Shown piece by piece: positions 52,926 to 61,714 of a stretch of DNA of 64,000 nt (position 1 is the first letter of the stretch; each line of letters starts with the position of its first letter). Position numbers and translations under genes: made by a program. The notes beneath the pieces were generated by a model that was not told the origin of the DNA, did not search any database, and saw only the letters and a program-made list of their open reading frames with translations. Origin of the DNA: a filamentous cyanobacterium CCP3 (GTDB lineage Bacteria; Cyanobacteriota; Cyanobacteriia; Phormidesmidales; Phormidesmidaceae); contig PYGV01000001.1 in the NCBI GenBank assembly GCA_003022385.1, forward strand, positions 1 to 64,000. Direction: 5' to 3'.

Positions 52926-54263
52926 ATGGAAACCTGGTCTGGGATCACCGCGTCTGTAGTCTTTTTTGGGGTCTTGGCCCTGATCGCTACCGAACGCATG
53001 CACCTGACGATCGCCGCCTTTTTGGGGGCCATGCTGCTGATTTTTCTGCACGTGTTGACCCTCGACCAGGCGATCGCCTACGTCGGCCACAGCCACGCTA
53101 CCCTGGCCCTATTTTTTGGGGTGATGGTAATGGTGCGCGCCTTTGAACCGACCAAAATTTTTGAGTACCTGGCGACTCAAATGGTGATTATGGCGCGGGG
53201 TGAGGGCAAGCGCTTGCTGCTGGGCATTGTGGCCATTACCACCCCGATCTGCGCCATGCTGCCCAACGCCACGACGGTGATGCTGCTGGCGCCGCTGATT
53301 CCGCCCATGGCGGCAGAACTCAACATCAACTTTGTGCCGCTGCTGATTTTGATGGTGTTTGTGGCCAACAGCGCTGGCCTGCTGACGATTGTGGGCGACC
53401 CGGCCACGTTTATTGTCGGCAGCTCGATCAATATGAGCTTTTTAGACTATTTGCTCAAGCTCAGCCTGGGGGGCGTGGTGGCGATCGCCACCATCGTGGT
53501 CATGCTGCCCATTCTCTTCCCCAACACCTGGAACAAAAAGCTGGATGATCTCGACCACTTGCCCCGCCCGGTGGTCAACCATCCCCGGATGCTGGCCCTG
53601 GGCGGCGTGATTGTGGGGCTAGTGCTGTTGCTCTTTGTGATTGGTGAGAGCCTGCCGGTGCCCGTTTCGCCCGCGGCGATCGCGCTGCTGGGGGCGGCCC
53701 TCTGCCTGCTGCTGACCCACCACAGCGGCATCGACACCGTGCAAAACATTCTGCGCGATGTCGACTGGAGCACGCTGGTGTTCTTTATGAGCGTGTTTGT
53801 GCTGATTGGCGGCCTGCAAGAAACCGGGGTGATCAGTTCAGCCTCGGGGCTGCTGGGGGTCGTGATCGGTCAAAATATTGCCCTGGGCGCCATGCTGCTG
53901 CTGTTTGTAACTGGCATTCTCTCTAGCCTGATTCCTAACATTCCCCTGGTGGTGGCCATGGTGCCCCTGCTGAAAGAATACCTGGTGAATGTGAATCTGG
54001 CCGGGCCGGAGCTGCTGTCGCCCGACTTTTCCGGGCAGATACCGCCTGAGATTTTGCCCCTGTTTGCGGCGATGATGTTTGGGGCTACCCTGGGCGGCAA
54101 CGGCACCCTGGTGGGCGCGTCGTCCAACATCGTGGCGGCGGGTATTGCCGAGCAGCACGGCAAGCCGATTTCCTTTGGGCTGTTCTTGAACTACGGTCTG
54201 CCGCTGATGGCGCTACAGCTGATCGTCATCAGCGTCTACGTGGGGGTTCGATTTTTGCTGTAG
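52926..54263 (+). CDS. ArsB/NhaD-type ion transporter (IT superfamily)
   Basis: A 445-residue membrane protein with 11-12 predicted helices. The pattern ILMVFVANSAGLLTIVGDPATFIVGSS and, in the second half, PNIPLVVAMVPLL and GATLGGNGTLVGASSNIVAAG are the two inverted-repeat re-entrant motifs of the IT superfamily (ArsB, NhaD, CitM/SLC13 relatives). The GxGTLVGASSN form is shared by NhaD/P-protein and ArsB-like members, so the ion may be Na+/H+ or an anion. AGGAG stands 8 nt before ATG 52926. The upstream leader carries a c-di-AMP-type riboswitch and terminator, pointing to ion or osmotic homeostasis. Confidence 0.92.
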   Translation: METWSGITASVVFFGVLALIATERMHLTIAAFLGAMLLIFLHVLTLDQAIAYVGHSHATLALFFGVMVMVRAFEPTKIFEYLATQMVIMARGEGKRLLLGIVAITTPICAMLPNATTVMLLAPLIPPMAAELNINFVPLLILMVFVANSAGLLTIVGDPATFIVGSSINMSFLDYLLKLSLGGVVAIATIVVMLPILFPNTWNKKLDDLDHLPRPVVNHPRMLALGGVIVGLVLLLFVIGESLPVPVSPAAIALLGAALCLLLTHHSGIDTVQNILRDVDWSTLVFFMSVFVLIGGLQETGVISSASGLLGVVIGQNIALGAMLLLFVTGILSSLIPNIPLVVAMVPLLKEYLVNVNLAGPELLSPDFSGQIPPEILPLFAAMMFGATLGGNGTLVGASSNIVAAGIAEQHGKPISFGLFLNYGLPLMALQLIVISVYVGVRFLL

Positions 54264-54345
54264 CACAGCCGGGGCCGAGGCGACCTGAGGCTAGGATGGT
54301 TTTGCCCCTGTTTTACTCAAACTATCCCTGGAAGGCTCTAACGCT

Positions 54346-55230
54346 ATGCCCACCGATCAGCCGACCTGGAGCACCTGGCAAGACTTTAGGGCCGCCCAGC
54401 AGGAGCTGGTCTTAGCAGCAGGTACAGCTGCCCACATTCCAGTCACAATTCGCTATATCGATTGGGGGGAGGCCCAGCTCGGCACCGTTTTACTGATGCA
54501 CGGCATACCCACCTGGGGCTACCTCTACCACGCGGTGATTCCGCCGCTGGTGAAGGCTGGCTACCGCGTTTTGGTCCCCGATTTTTTGGGCCACGGCTGG
54601 TCAGATCGCCGCGATCGCTTTGATCGCTCCTTCCAAGACCAGGCCCGTATGATTGTGGCCCTGCTGTCAGCGCTGGGCCTGGAGCAGGTGGATATGGTGG
54701 GCCACGATACGGGCGGTGCGGTAGCGCTAATTTTGGCGATCGAGCACCCGGCGGTGGTCAATCACCTGGTGATTACCAATGCGGTCTGCTACGACCGCTT
54801 TGACGACGACATGCTCGACTTTGGCCATCCGCTGCGGTGGAAGCCGCGCCCAGTTGCCGATCTAGTTGCCGCTCTGGAAGAAAGCCTGGCCGCTGGTCTG
54901 TCTAACCAGAGCCGACTTACCGCTGAGTTTCGCGCGGGCATTATTGCACCCTGGGCCAGCGAAGAAGGCAAACTGAGCCTGCTGCGCAATGCCGCTGCCC
55001 TCAATGCCAATCAGACAATGGCGCTGGTCGATCGCCACGGCAACATCACCGCTCGCACCCTGATTTTGTGGGGCATGGATGACCCCTGGCAGCGGGCAGA
55101 GGACGGCAGGCAGCTGGCCAGCGAGATTCCTGGTGCGGTATTTCAGCCCCTTGAGCAGGCCTCTCACTGGGTGCAGCAAGATGCCCCAGAGCGGTTTTCT
55201 CAAGCATTGCTAGAGTTTTTTGCTGACTAA
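54346..55230 (+). CDS. alpha/beta hydrolase (haloalkane dehalogenase/epoxide hydrolase type)
   Basis: A 294-residue alpha/beta-hydrolase fold enzyme. Oxyanion-hole segment HGIPTWGYLYH, nucleophile elbow VGHDTGGAVAL with Asp as nucleophile, acid in WGMDDPW and catalytic His in ASHWVQQDAPE form a complete triad. Asp-nucleophile members hydrolyse haloalkanes or epoxides; the HG-x-PT-xx-Y pattern leans to dehalogenase-like enzymes, but the cap residues that would bind halide are not decisive. No signal peptide. ATG 54346, 82 bp after the transporter; the two could be co-transcribed, though their functions differ. Confidence 0.9.
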   Translation: MPTDQPTWSTWQDFRAAQQELVLAAGTAAHIPVTIRYIDWGEAQLGTVLLMHGIPTWGYLYHAVIPPLVKAGYRVLVPDFLGHGWSDRRDRFDRSFQDQARMIVALLSALGLEQVDMVGHDTGGAVALILAIEHPAVVNHLVITNAVCYDRFDDDMLDFGHPLRWKPRPVADLVAALEESLAAGLSNQSRLTAEFRAGIIAPWASEEGKLSLLRNAAALNANQTMALVDRHGNITARTLILWGMDDPWQRAEDGRQLASEIPGAVFQPLEQASHWVQQDAPERFSQALLEFFAD

Positions 55231-55624
55231 AGAATGGGAATAGGCATTTCCGTCGGCTGTCCACGGTCAGGCAAGATGCCTGACCCACAAGAATTGCACC
55301 TTAAAAATCCACGTTCCTTACCTGCCCTGTTCCTTAGTCTTCTTGGACTTCTTCCCTTTCCTGCCGTTCCTCTAAAAACAGCCTGGGCCAGCCTGAGAGC
55401 TACCGCCTTAGCCATTTTGTTGATAGCAACTTGTGAAACGTCAGCAATCACAGCCGCCGCTACTGCCAGGAGAGAGATACGGCCCTAACGAAGGTCAGGA
55501 CGAGGCTAGCCAGGCCTGAGCTAGAGTATGCTAACCAGCAAAACTCCACTTCTGAATCGGGTGTAAAGTCTTGATTTGATGCAGATGGTAGGCTTAAGGG
55601 ATATTTTTCTTCGGGGCCGATCTA
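55231..55624. other. intergenic region with dispersed repeat
   Basis: No convincing gene; an 84-codon plus-strand frame (55234-55488) is low-quality and includes the repeat at 55266-55284. A second region near 55500-55620 is AT-richer and probably contains the FkbM promoter. The next start ATG 55625 has no strong ribosome-binding site. Confidence 0.6.
55266..55284. repeat. dispersed palindrome GTCAGGCA-AGA-TGCCTGAC
   Basis: Perfect 8-bp inverted repeat around AGA. On the minus strand the surrounding DNA reads as a GQASCLTVDSR peptide, which I remember as a common artefact of a bacterial dispersed repeat. Only one copy seen here. Confidence 0.45.
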
Positions 55625-56440
55625 ATGCGCGTAGAAGCTTGCTGTCAGGCCCTGCTTGAGCACCTGCTGCCCGATCTCGACCCTCAGCGGCAGGGCCTTT
55701 GTATCGACGTCGGGGTGGGTACCTTTGCCTTTTACTGTGAGCTGTTTGCTCGGCTGGGGTTTGCCACCGTAGCGGTAGAACCCTGCCCCACCGATAAGCT
55801 GCGGGCCGTTTGCGGGCAGTACCCAATTCAGCTGATAGAGCAGTGTCTGTCTGACCAGGTGGGCACTCAAACTCTGCACATGGGCCAGTTTGCCAACCTG
55901 GCCAACAGCAACTTTAGCTCGCTGGCGGCTGACTGGTTTGGGGCGTCAACCAGCACCCGCTCGGTGCCCACCCTAACGCTTGCCGCCCTGCTCAAGCAGG
56001 TAGCCGCTACCCGCATTACCGCTCTCAAGATCGATATTGAAGGGTGGGAGCCCGTGGTGATCCAGCAGCTGGCTGAGCTACCCTCCGAGCTGCTGCCCCA
56101 GGTGGTTATGTTTGAGTACGGTGGCGGCAGCAGCCGCGCTTTGGGACAAAAAGGCTGGTCACCCCGATTTTTTGAGGGTACTATGACCTGCCTGAAAACC
56201 TTACAGCAGCTGGGGTACGACTTCAGCGTTATGGTTGACTATGCCTCGGGCACGCAGGCCAAGGTGTTTGACCTGCAAGCCTTAGATTTGGCTCGCGATT
56301 CGCCTTTCTACGCCAATGGGGTCTATGGCAATATTCTCTGCTTCTATCGGCAGCGCTTTGCGATCGCAACCATTCACCGAATCTGTGCACCCTATGGCGG
56401 CGGCTTGGCCAACTGGTTTATCAGTCGGTTTGTGTCATAA
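55625..56440 (+). CDS. FkbM-family methyltransferase
   Basis: A 271-residue Rossmann-fold SAM-dependent methyltransferase. SAM site CIDVGVGTFAFYCEL, the acidic loop at VAVEPCP, the FkbM hallmark ALKIDIEGWEPVVI (Asp-xx-Glu-Gly), and MFEYGG near the end of the domain are visible. The family O-methylates sugars and other hydroxyls; the substrate is unknown. ATG 55625. It is convergent with the coiled-coil gene, whose stop lies 15 bp away. Confidence 0.9.
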   Translation: MRVEACCQALLEHLLPDLDPQRQGLCIDVGVGTFAFYCELFARLGFATVAVEPCPTDKLRAVCGQYPIQLIEQCLSDQVGTQTLHMGQFANLANSNFSSLAADWFGASTSTRSVPTLTLAALLKQVAATRITALKIDIEGWEPVVIQQLAELPSELLPQVVMFEYGGGSSRALGQKGWSPRFFEGTMTCLKTLQQLGYDFSVMVDYASGTQAKVFDLQALDLARDSPFYANGVYGNILCFYRQRFAIATIHRICAPYGGGLANWFISRFVS

Positions 56441-56455
56441 GAGCGTGCCCCAGAG

Positions 56456-57091
56456 CTATCGCCCCAGCCCGTCGGGAACCTGCTCGTTGTAGTAGTAGTT
56501 CCACAGGGAGGCCACCGGCTCTTCGGCTTCTGTACCGGTGCCAACTGGGCCGCCGCCAACCGGAGCATCGGCGGCGGCGACTAGAAAGGCATTGGGGTCT
56601 GCCTGGTAGGCGGCCAGCAACGCTTTTTCTTCAATTGACAGGTCAGGAGAGCTGTCTTGCTCCATTTCTAGAAAGGTGGTTTCGACCAGCTCCATTTGCT
56701 CTTCGGCGACGCTGAGTTCATGGTGGGTCTCACCGTTGAGCAGCTGCTCTAGCGGTTGCAGCTCGTCCACATGGCTAGAGAGAGCCCGCAACCGCTCTTC
56801 GTAGGTTTCAGTCAGCTGCTGCAGCTCCTGTCGGTGCTGGGCGGCCTGCTGGTCGAAGCGGGCCTGAAGCTCAGCTTTTTTGGCTTCTACGGCCTTGAGT
56901 CTGGCCTGATGGTCTTTGAGCGCCTTGAGCAAGGGCACGACCTGCCCTTTTAGGGTCATGTGATCGACGTCGAGCTGGTGAAACCGCTCAGATAGGCTGA
57001 CGTAGGCGCGGCACAGGCGAGTGTAGCGCTCCACCATCTGATTGACGTGCTGAAAGTTTCTCACTGCCGTCTCCAGGCGATCGGTGGCCAT
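56456..57091 (-). CDS. coiled-coil hypothetical protein
   Basis: A 211-residue protein from ATG 57091 (AGGAT about 8 nt upstream); a longer TTG start at 57145 would add 18 residues. Residues about 15-130 are a long heptad-rich coiled coil (for example LKALKDHQARLKAVEAKKAELQARF), followed by an acidic stretch, a Gly-rich segment and a short C-terminal WNYYYNEQVPDG. No recognised family. Likely an oligomeric scaffold or cytoskeleton-like protein. Divergent from the zinc-ribbon gene. Confidence 0.75.
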   Translation of the reverse strand: MATDRLETAVRNFQHVNQMVERYTRLCRAYVSLSERFHQLDVDHMTLKGQVVPLLKALKDHQARLKAVEAKKAELQARFDQQAAQHRQELQQLTETYEERLRALSSHVDELQPLEQLLNGETHHELSVAEEQMELVETTFLEMEQDSSPDLSIEEKALLAAYQADPNAFLVAAADAPVGGGPVGTGTEAEEPVASLWNYYYNEQVPDGLGR

Positions 57092-57317
57092 AACAACATC
57101 CTGTCCGTAGGAGTGAAGTGAACTAGGGCGAAACTCCTTTGCCAAGATGGAAAAGGCCTCGCATTGTTAAGTAGACTCTTAACTACCACGGTTATCCCTA
57201 AAATTTCAAGCTACAGAAGATACATTGACGCCAAAAATTTAGGGACTTGACCGAGTTACTAAATATAGTTGCCCGAGCCAGTTGTTTTTCAGAAGCGGTT
57301 TTGGTTAATGTGTCAGA

Positions 57318-57776
57318 ATGATGGGGTTACTACAAGCCCATTTTTGCCCACCCACTGGCAGTGCTGTGCGTACTTACAAAAGCCAGAAGATCGACCAGAA
57401 CGCTGATTATCCCTGCCCCTGTCGCCGGAACGGCTGCATCAAGCCCATTACTCTGACCGAAGCCTTTGGCTGCGATCGCTGCCAGCAAATCTTTGTCGTG
57501 CAAGACGACGGCTACGTGATTGAACAGCTCTCCACCCACTACCCTTACAAACGCATCTGGCGGTGGACGGGGCAGCAGTGGCGGCTCGATCGCTCCTCTC
57601 TGAGCGTCAGCTACCTGCCCCTGGTGGTGCTGGCGTCTTTTGGGGTCATGGTATTCTTTTTGCTGCTGGCCACCTTACAAACCCCCGACGGGGCTCAGTC
57701 CATAGCACGGTTGTTGACCACCCTGGCGGTGTCGCTGGCGGTGGTGGGCATGTTCTGGCTAGCCTCACGGCGTTAG
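57318..57776 (+). CDS. zinc-ribbon protein with two transmembrane helices
   Basis: A 152-residue protein. Residues about 32-62 contain six Cys in the pattern C-P-C-xxx-G-C...C-D-R-C, a zinc ribbon, followed by a basic/aromatic stretch (KRIWRWTGQQWRLDRS) and two helices (about residues 98-119 and 130-149). ATG 57318 is listed; GTG 57366 (residue 17) is equally plausible. Recurrent in cyanobacteria, function unknown. It ends 4 bp before the ProA-like gene, so the two form an operon and may be functionally linked. Confidence 0.8.
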   Translation: MMGLLQAHFCPPTGSAVRTYKSQKIDQNADYPCPCRRNGCIKPITLTEAFGCDRCQQIFVVQDDGYVIEQLSTHYPYKRIWRWTGQQWRLDRSSLSVSYLPLVVLASFGVMVFFLLLATLQTPDGAQSIARLLTTLAVSLAVVGMFWLASRR

Positions 57777-57780
57777 CACC

Positions 57781-59037
57781 ATGGTAGAACTAGCCACCCA
57801 GGCAGACTTCAGCGCTGCAGTCGAGCAGGTGCGTCAGGCCAGCCACGTTCTGGCGGCGGCTGGGGCAGAAACCCAGAGCCGTTTGCTTGAGGCCGTGGCC
57901 GATGCCCTTGAGGCCAGCCTCGACGACATTCTCGAAGCCAACACCCTTGACCTGGAGGCCAGCCTCGATATGGCCGTGCCCGAGCGGGTGCTGGACTGGC
58001 TCAAGCTCACCCCCGAGCGGCTGCAAACCGCCGCCAAAATTTTGCGGCGCCTGGCCTACCTCGGCGACCCGCGCGGGCTATTGCACCCTGCTCCCAGCCG
58101 CTTGAGCAAGGCTGTGGCCGGCTACGGCCAGGTCGTGCCCCTGGGCGTGGTGGCGCTGGTCTATGAAGCGTTTCCAGAACTGGCGGCGATCGCGGCGGGG
58201 CTGAGCCTGCGCACAGGTAACGGCCTCATTCTCAAGGGCAGCAATGAAGCTGGCCAGACTAACCAGGTGATTTTGCAGGCCCTACACCAGGCGATCGATC
58301 AGGTGGGTCTGCCCCAGCACTGCATTTTCTCCCTCACCGAGGAGCAGGGCGATGTCGCTCGCTCGTGGCTGCTGCAAGATCCTGGTGTCGATTTAATTAT
58401 CCCCTACGGACGACCGGGGCTGGTGCAGCAGGTCGTCCGCCAGGCCGGGGTGCCGGTGCTGCCTACGGCCATGGGCAACTGCTATCTCTACTGGTCGGCC
58501 TCGGGCCAGCTCGACACCGTGACCCACATGATTTTAGACAGCCATCGGGGCGAGCCCGACGCCGTCAACGCGATCGAAAAGGTGCTAGTGCACCGGGGCT
58601 GTAGCCCCTCGGCCCTGGCGCAACTCTGTCACACCCTGTGGGATCAAGACTTTGAGGTGCTGGCTGACGAGGCCCTACTGGCCGATCTCCCCAACGTTAA
58701 ACCAGCAACCGCCGCCGACTGGAGCCGCCCCTATTTAAGCAAAACCGTGGCCTTTGGCCTGGTTGAGAATGTTCAAACCGCCGCCGCTCTAATCAATCGC
58801 CACAGCAGCGGTCACGCCAACGCCATTGCCACCGAAGCCTACGCCGAGGGCAGCCGTTTTACTCAGCTAGCCACCAGTGCGGTAGTCTACGTCAACACCT
58901 CGCCTCGCTTTGTGCGCAACCCGGCCCAGGCCGCCGCGATCGCCCTCGGTATGACAGCCCAACGAGGCCGCTGTAGCGGGTTTGTTGGCCTAAGTGCTCT
59001 ACTCACTACCAAGCATATTTTGCAGGGTCTGGAGTAG
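57781..59037 (+). CDS. proA: ProA-like gamma-glutamyl phosphate reductase homologue lacking the catalytic Cys
   Basis: A 418-residue aldehyde-dehydrogenase-superfamily protein with the ProA order: VPLGVVALVYEAFPE, LKGSNEA, the NADPH fold VDLIIPYGRPGLV, VLPTAMGNCYLYW, NAIE and TSAVVYVNTSPRF. In normal ProA the catalytic thiol sits in RPSxCNxxE; here the aligned segment is EPDAVNAIE, with Val262 in that place, so thiohemiacetal chemistry would be impossible as usual. Length is normal and no frame defect is seen. It may be a second, non-canonical cyanobacterial ProA paralogue, for instance a regulatory or glutamyl-phosphate-binding form; a true proA may be elsewhere. It follows the zinc-ribbon gene by 4 bp and converges on the exostosin gene. 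Confidence 0.85.
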   Translation: MVELATQADFSAAVEQVRQASHVLAAAGAETQSRLLEAVADALEASLDDILEANTLDLEASLDMAVPERVLDWLKLTPERLQTAAKILRRLAYLGDPRGLLHPAPSRLSKAVAGYGQVVPLGVVALVYEAFPELAAIAAGLSLRTGNGLILKGSNEAGQTNQVILQALHQAIDQVGLPQHCIFSLTEEQGDVARSWLLQDPGVDLIIPYGRPGLVQQVVRQAGVPVLPTAMGNCYLYWSASGQLDTVTHMILDSHRGEPDAVNAIEKVLVHRGCSPSALAQLCHTLWDQDFEVLADEALLADLPNVKPATAADWSRPYLSKTVAFGLVENVQTAAALINRHSSGHANAIATEAYAEGSRFTQLATSAVVYVNTSPRFVRNPAQAAAIALGMTAQRGRCSGFVGLSALLTTKHILQGLE

Positions 59038-59106
59038 CTGGGGGTTGATAGCCAAGCCGGGGTAATCAGCTGACGAAACGTGCTCAGATGCTCGCTGCCC
59101 AAGCAC

Positions 59107-60237
59107 CTACAACTTTAACCGCAAAGCATTAATTTCATCGGCAATGTACTTGCCAACAACTCGCCCACAGCATTTAGTTTCCCACCAGTCTAACGTCTGC
59201 TGATGGATCGACTGCAGCAGCATTGGGTTATTGAGCAGCTTGGTTAATACTGGCCCTAAATTTTGCCAACTGCCAATTTGAATGATCGGGGCACCGTTAT
59301 AAAACCAGCGCGACGGCAGCGATTCTGCGATGATGACACAGCCGTAGCGCATGGCCTCAAACAGTCTATAGGTTTCCAGGGTAGTTCCTCTGGGAGCCAG
59401 GCAAATTTTGGCATTCATCAAGTTTTGGCTGTAGGTGTTTTCTGGGGTGTAATTGAACCCAGCAAAGCCGTCAACCAGGGCCAAATGAACCTGAAACTGA
59501 GGATTTTTGTCCTTAAACTGTTTCAAGTTGGCAACCATTTCCTCCCGTGACTGGGCTTTTGGTGTTTTAGACCAGTACCGTAGTGACCAGACGGGATACT
59601 GATGCTGAACAACGCTACCGTCAAAAAACACATCGCAAGTCCGGTCTTGCATGGGTTCGATAGGTAGGTCCTTAGAATTCAAATAGCCTGGTGGAATATC
59701 ATAGATAGGAATTATTTTGCTTTTCCCCAAAAGCAATGACTTAATTTTTTTGAGCCTATAGCGGGTTTTTTTGGCAAAGCGATGAGCAAAATTTTTGGCC
59801 GACTGTCCCAGCAATAAGAATTTCAAGTAGGATGGTTTTAAGAGGGGGCGATAAAGATTTAGCTGTTCGCGAATTTGACGAGTGCCATAGCACTTAAACA
59901 CCCCGCCGACTTTATCAATGTAGTCTGGAATTCGATAAAACTCATCACCCAGTATTAGAACAAAGACGTTTTCACCATAGGAAGGCATTTCCTTCATCTC
60001 AATCATGGTGACGTAAAAAATTAACCCCTGGTTAGGTAAAGCGCGATCGACGGCCTGGAGCACTTGACCAAAGTAGCCAACAAAGCCACAGCCATCTGGC
60101 TCAGGCTCGTAAATATCCCAAGCTATCAGCTTTTTATCAATATAGATGTAAAACTGATTCGCACTCGAGGCAAGTAAATAGTCAAACCCTGTGGTTGACG
60201 CTTCAGCAATAGGTTGAAGAAGGGGGTTTCTCAACAT
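59107..60237 (-). CDS. exostosin-like glycosyltransferase family protein
   Basis: A 376-residue protein with a GT47/exostosin-like C-terminal domain: NAKICLAPRGTTLETYRLFEAMRYGCVIIAESLPSRW is the typical PRG-xxxxT-RLFEA-xxxG-xxP pattern. Residues about 1-200 are variable, with a basic patch (KKTRYRLKKIKSLL). No signal peptide. The DNA is clearly AT-richer than its neighbours, and a gene-poor AT-rich stretch lies upstream, so horizontal acquisition is likely (inference). Substrate unknown; it may act in cell-surface glycan synthesis. ATG 60237; convergent with the ProA-like gene. Confidence 0.8.
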   Translation of the reverse strand: MLRNPLLQPIAEASTTGFDYLLASSANQFYIYIDKKLIAWDIYEPEPDGCGFVGYFGQVLQAVDRALPNQGLIFYVTMIEMKEMPSYGENVFVLILGDEFYRIPDYIDKVGGVFKCYGTRQIREQLNLYRPLLKPSYLKFLLLGQSAKNFAHRFAKKTRYRLKKIKSLLLGKSKIIPIYDIPPGYLNSKDLPIEPMQDRTCDVFFDGSVVQHQYPVWSLRYWSKTPKAQSREEMVANLKQFKDKNPQFQVHLALVDGFAGFNYTPENTYSQNLMNAKICLAPRGTTLETYRLFEAMRYGCVIIAESLPSRWFYNGAPIIQIGSWQNLGPVLTKLLNNPMLLQSIHQQTLDWWETKCCGRVVGKYIADEINALRLKL

Positions 60238-61068
60238 GGCTTTGCCTAAAACTTTATGCAGCGAACGCGATTCTTTAATGTTTTGAGCTGAAACTTGAGA
60301 AAAAGCTGAGCAGTTATCTGAATCTCATCTGCATCTATTCCATTTGACAGGGCTTCTGCAATTGAGGACGCTTAAAAATATATGACTTTGAATCAGGACC
60401 AGTCGAATCTGCTGCTACGTAGTCATTCACCTGCTATTTTTAATGAGCCTATTACTTTTTCAATCCTTTTCTAAGTATGGAGTCATTCTTTTAGAAACCT
60501 GAGAGTTGAATCCGAGCTTAGATGAATCTTTAGGCAAGTTTCGATTTCTTGGCATAGGGTTGGGATATGAATATGCACACCCCTAGCATCCCAATTCTTT
60601 AGAATTTAGGATTCAAAATTTCTGGGCTGGCCAGCGTTTTGGGCAAAACCCAGTTAAAAGCCCAACTTATATTTTTAGGACTAAGCCGGGCTCTTGAAAA
60701 GTATCAACAGATTGCCGTTTAGGTAGCAGACTACACCTGATTAACTTAAGCTGAACTTAAACTTGGATTCTGGAATCCTATACCCATGCAAAACTATTCA
60801 TAACGTTTTTGCGCTTAACTTCTTGATCCTATTAATCAACTTTATTGTTTTATTAAATTGCTGTGAACTTATTTGCTGTTGCTAAAAAAGGGGCACCTCA
60901 CTTTTGCAAGTCTATTCCCTTATTCCTCAACCTTTTCTTCCTGAGAAAGTAGGGAAGACGGAGCCAAATACTCTCTTCCCAAGGACGAGGGACTTTGAGA
61001 GTAGACGCAGAGCGGCTTTTTTTGAGTGGGTTGCACAACTGGGAACCCTAAAACGTCACCGTCAAAAC
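60238..61068. other. 831-bp AT-rich region without genes
   Basis: I see no gene, riboswitch or array. The stretch is notably AT-rich and lies between the end of the YbjN-like gene and the start of the exostosin-like gene. A weak inverted repeat (GGGAAGA with TCTTCCC, near 60.95-60.98 kb) and a T7 run after GGC (61014-61022) are present. A small RNA cannot be excluded. Confidence 0.6.
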
Positions 61069-61593
61069 CTAGGAGTGCGTTAATCGCGGTGGGGGGCATT
61101 GGCTAGGGGGCATCGTTCGCTCCAGACGATCAATCGCCCGCTGACCGCCAAATCGGGCGGCAATGATGTCGTCGTAGGTGTCGGCGATGGTGACGACCGA
61201 GAGAATGCAGGTCTGTAGCTCCATCAAATCCATGTTTTCGCCGCCGAGCACGCTTTCGGCAAACAGCACCTGGTTGGCGTCGTCGAGATGAAATGCACCA
61301 AACCGCATGCGCCGATTTTCGGTGAGCAAAAAATGCATCAGCTCGTCGTCAATGTTGCTGCCAATGGTGACGCAGCTGGTGGCTCGCACCGTGGCTAAAT
61401 CCGCTGTTTCCCAGGGGTGCACCTCCCAGGGCAGCACCTCAATTTCGACCAGAGTAGACCCGTACAAAATGTCGATCTGGGGAATGTCGGGGTAGGTTCG
61501 CAGGCTGTTTTTGAACAAGGCCGCGGTTTGCAGGTAGTCGGCGACCTTGGTGTAGGTGAGGGCCTGAACGTTGCTGGCGAAGGAGAGGGGCAT
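61069..61593 (-). CDS. YbjN-like (T3SS chaperone fold) protein
   Basis: A 174-residue protein starting at ATG 61593. Residues about 10-140 have the alternating helix and strand pattern of the YbjN/type III secretion chaperone fold: an N-terminal helix VADYLQTAALF, strands IDILYGSTLVEIEVLPWE and VRATSCVTIGS, and a later MRFGAFHLDDANQVLFAESVLGGENMDLMELQTCILSVVTIADTYDD (amphipathic helices). The C-terminal 20 residues are Pro/Ser-rich. Function unknown; cyanobacteria carry several. It is immediately followed upstream by heptamer repeats and the devA gene, but its own unit is probably separate. Confidence 0.72.
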   Translation of the reverse strand: MPLSFASNVQALTYTKVADYLQTAALFKNSLRTYPDIPQIDILYGSTLVEIEVLPWEVHPWETADLATVRATSCVTIGSNIDDELMHFLLTENRRMRFGAFHLDDANQVLFAESVLGGENMDLMELQTCILSVVTIADTYDDIIAARFGGQRAIDRLERTMPPSQCPPPRLTHS

Positions 61594-61597
61594 GGGG

Positions 61598-61625
61598 GAT
61601 TTTGGATTTCGGATTTGCGATTTTG
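61598..61625. repeat. heptamer tandem repeat (GATTTNN x4)
   Basis: Four tandem seven-base units, each GATTT plus two variable bases, starting 5 bases before the YbjN start codon. This resembles the short tandemly repeated repetitive (STRR) sequences of cyanobacteria. A second copy with three units lies at 63678-63698 in the same orientation. Confidence 0.8.
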
Positions 61626-61660
61626 GCTAGGGAGAACTAGAACTGAACGGCTTTGTAGGA

Positions 61661-61673
61661 TGGGCAGCGCCCA
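61661..61673. repeat. palindrome TGGGCAGCGCCCA
   Basis: One of three related short palindromes in this area (others at 63713-63727 and 63794-63808) with the core GGGC-N3-GCCC. Known from many cyanobacterial intergenic regions as a dispersed repeat. Confidence 0.7.
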
Positions 61674-61714
61674 CCATTGCCTCTAGGCGGAGCAACCAGC
61701 TTTCGGTCAGATTC

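Noticed and set aside
52676-53146. 156-codon plus-strand frame before the transporter
   Set aside because: It spans the riboswitch and terminator and then runs through the transporter's N-terminus in another frame; its product resembles no protein family.
55234-55488. 84-codon frame before the FkbM gene
   Set aside because: It translates a dispersed palindromic repeat and AT-poor leftover DNA; no motif.
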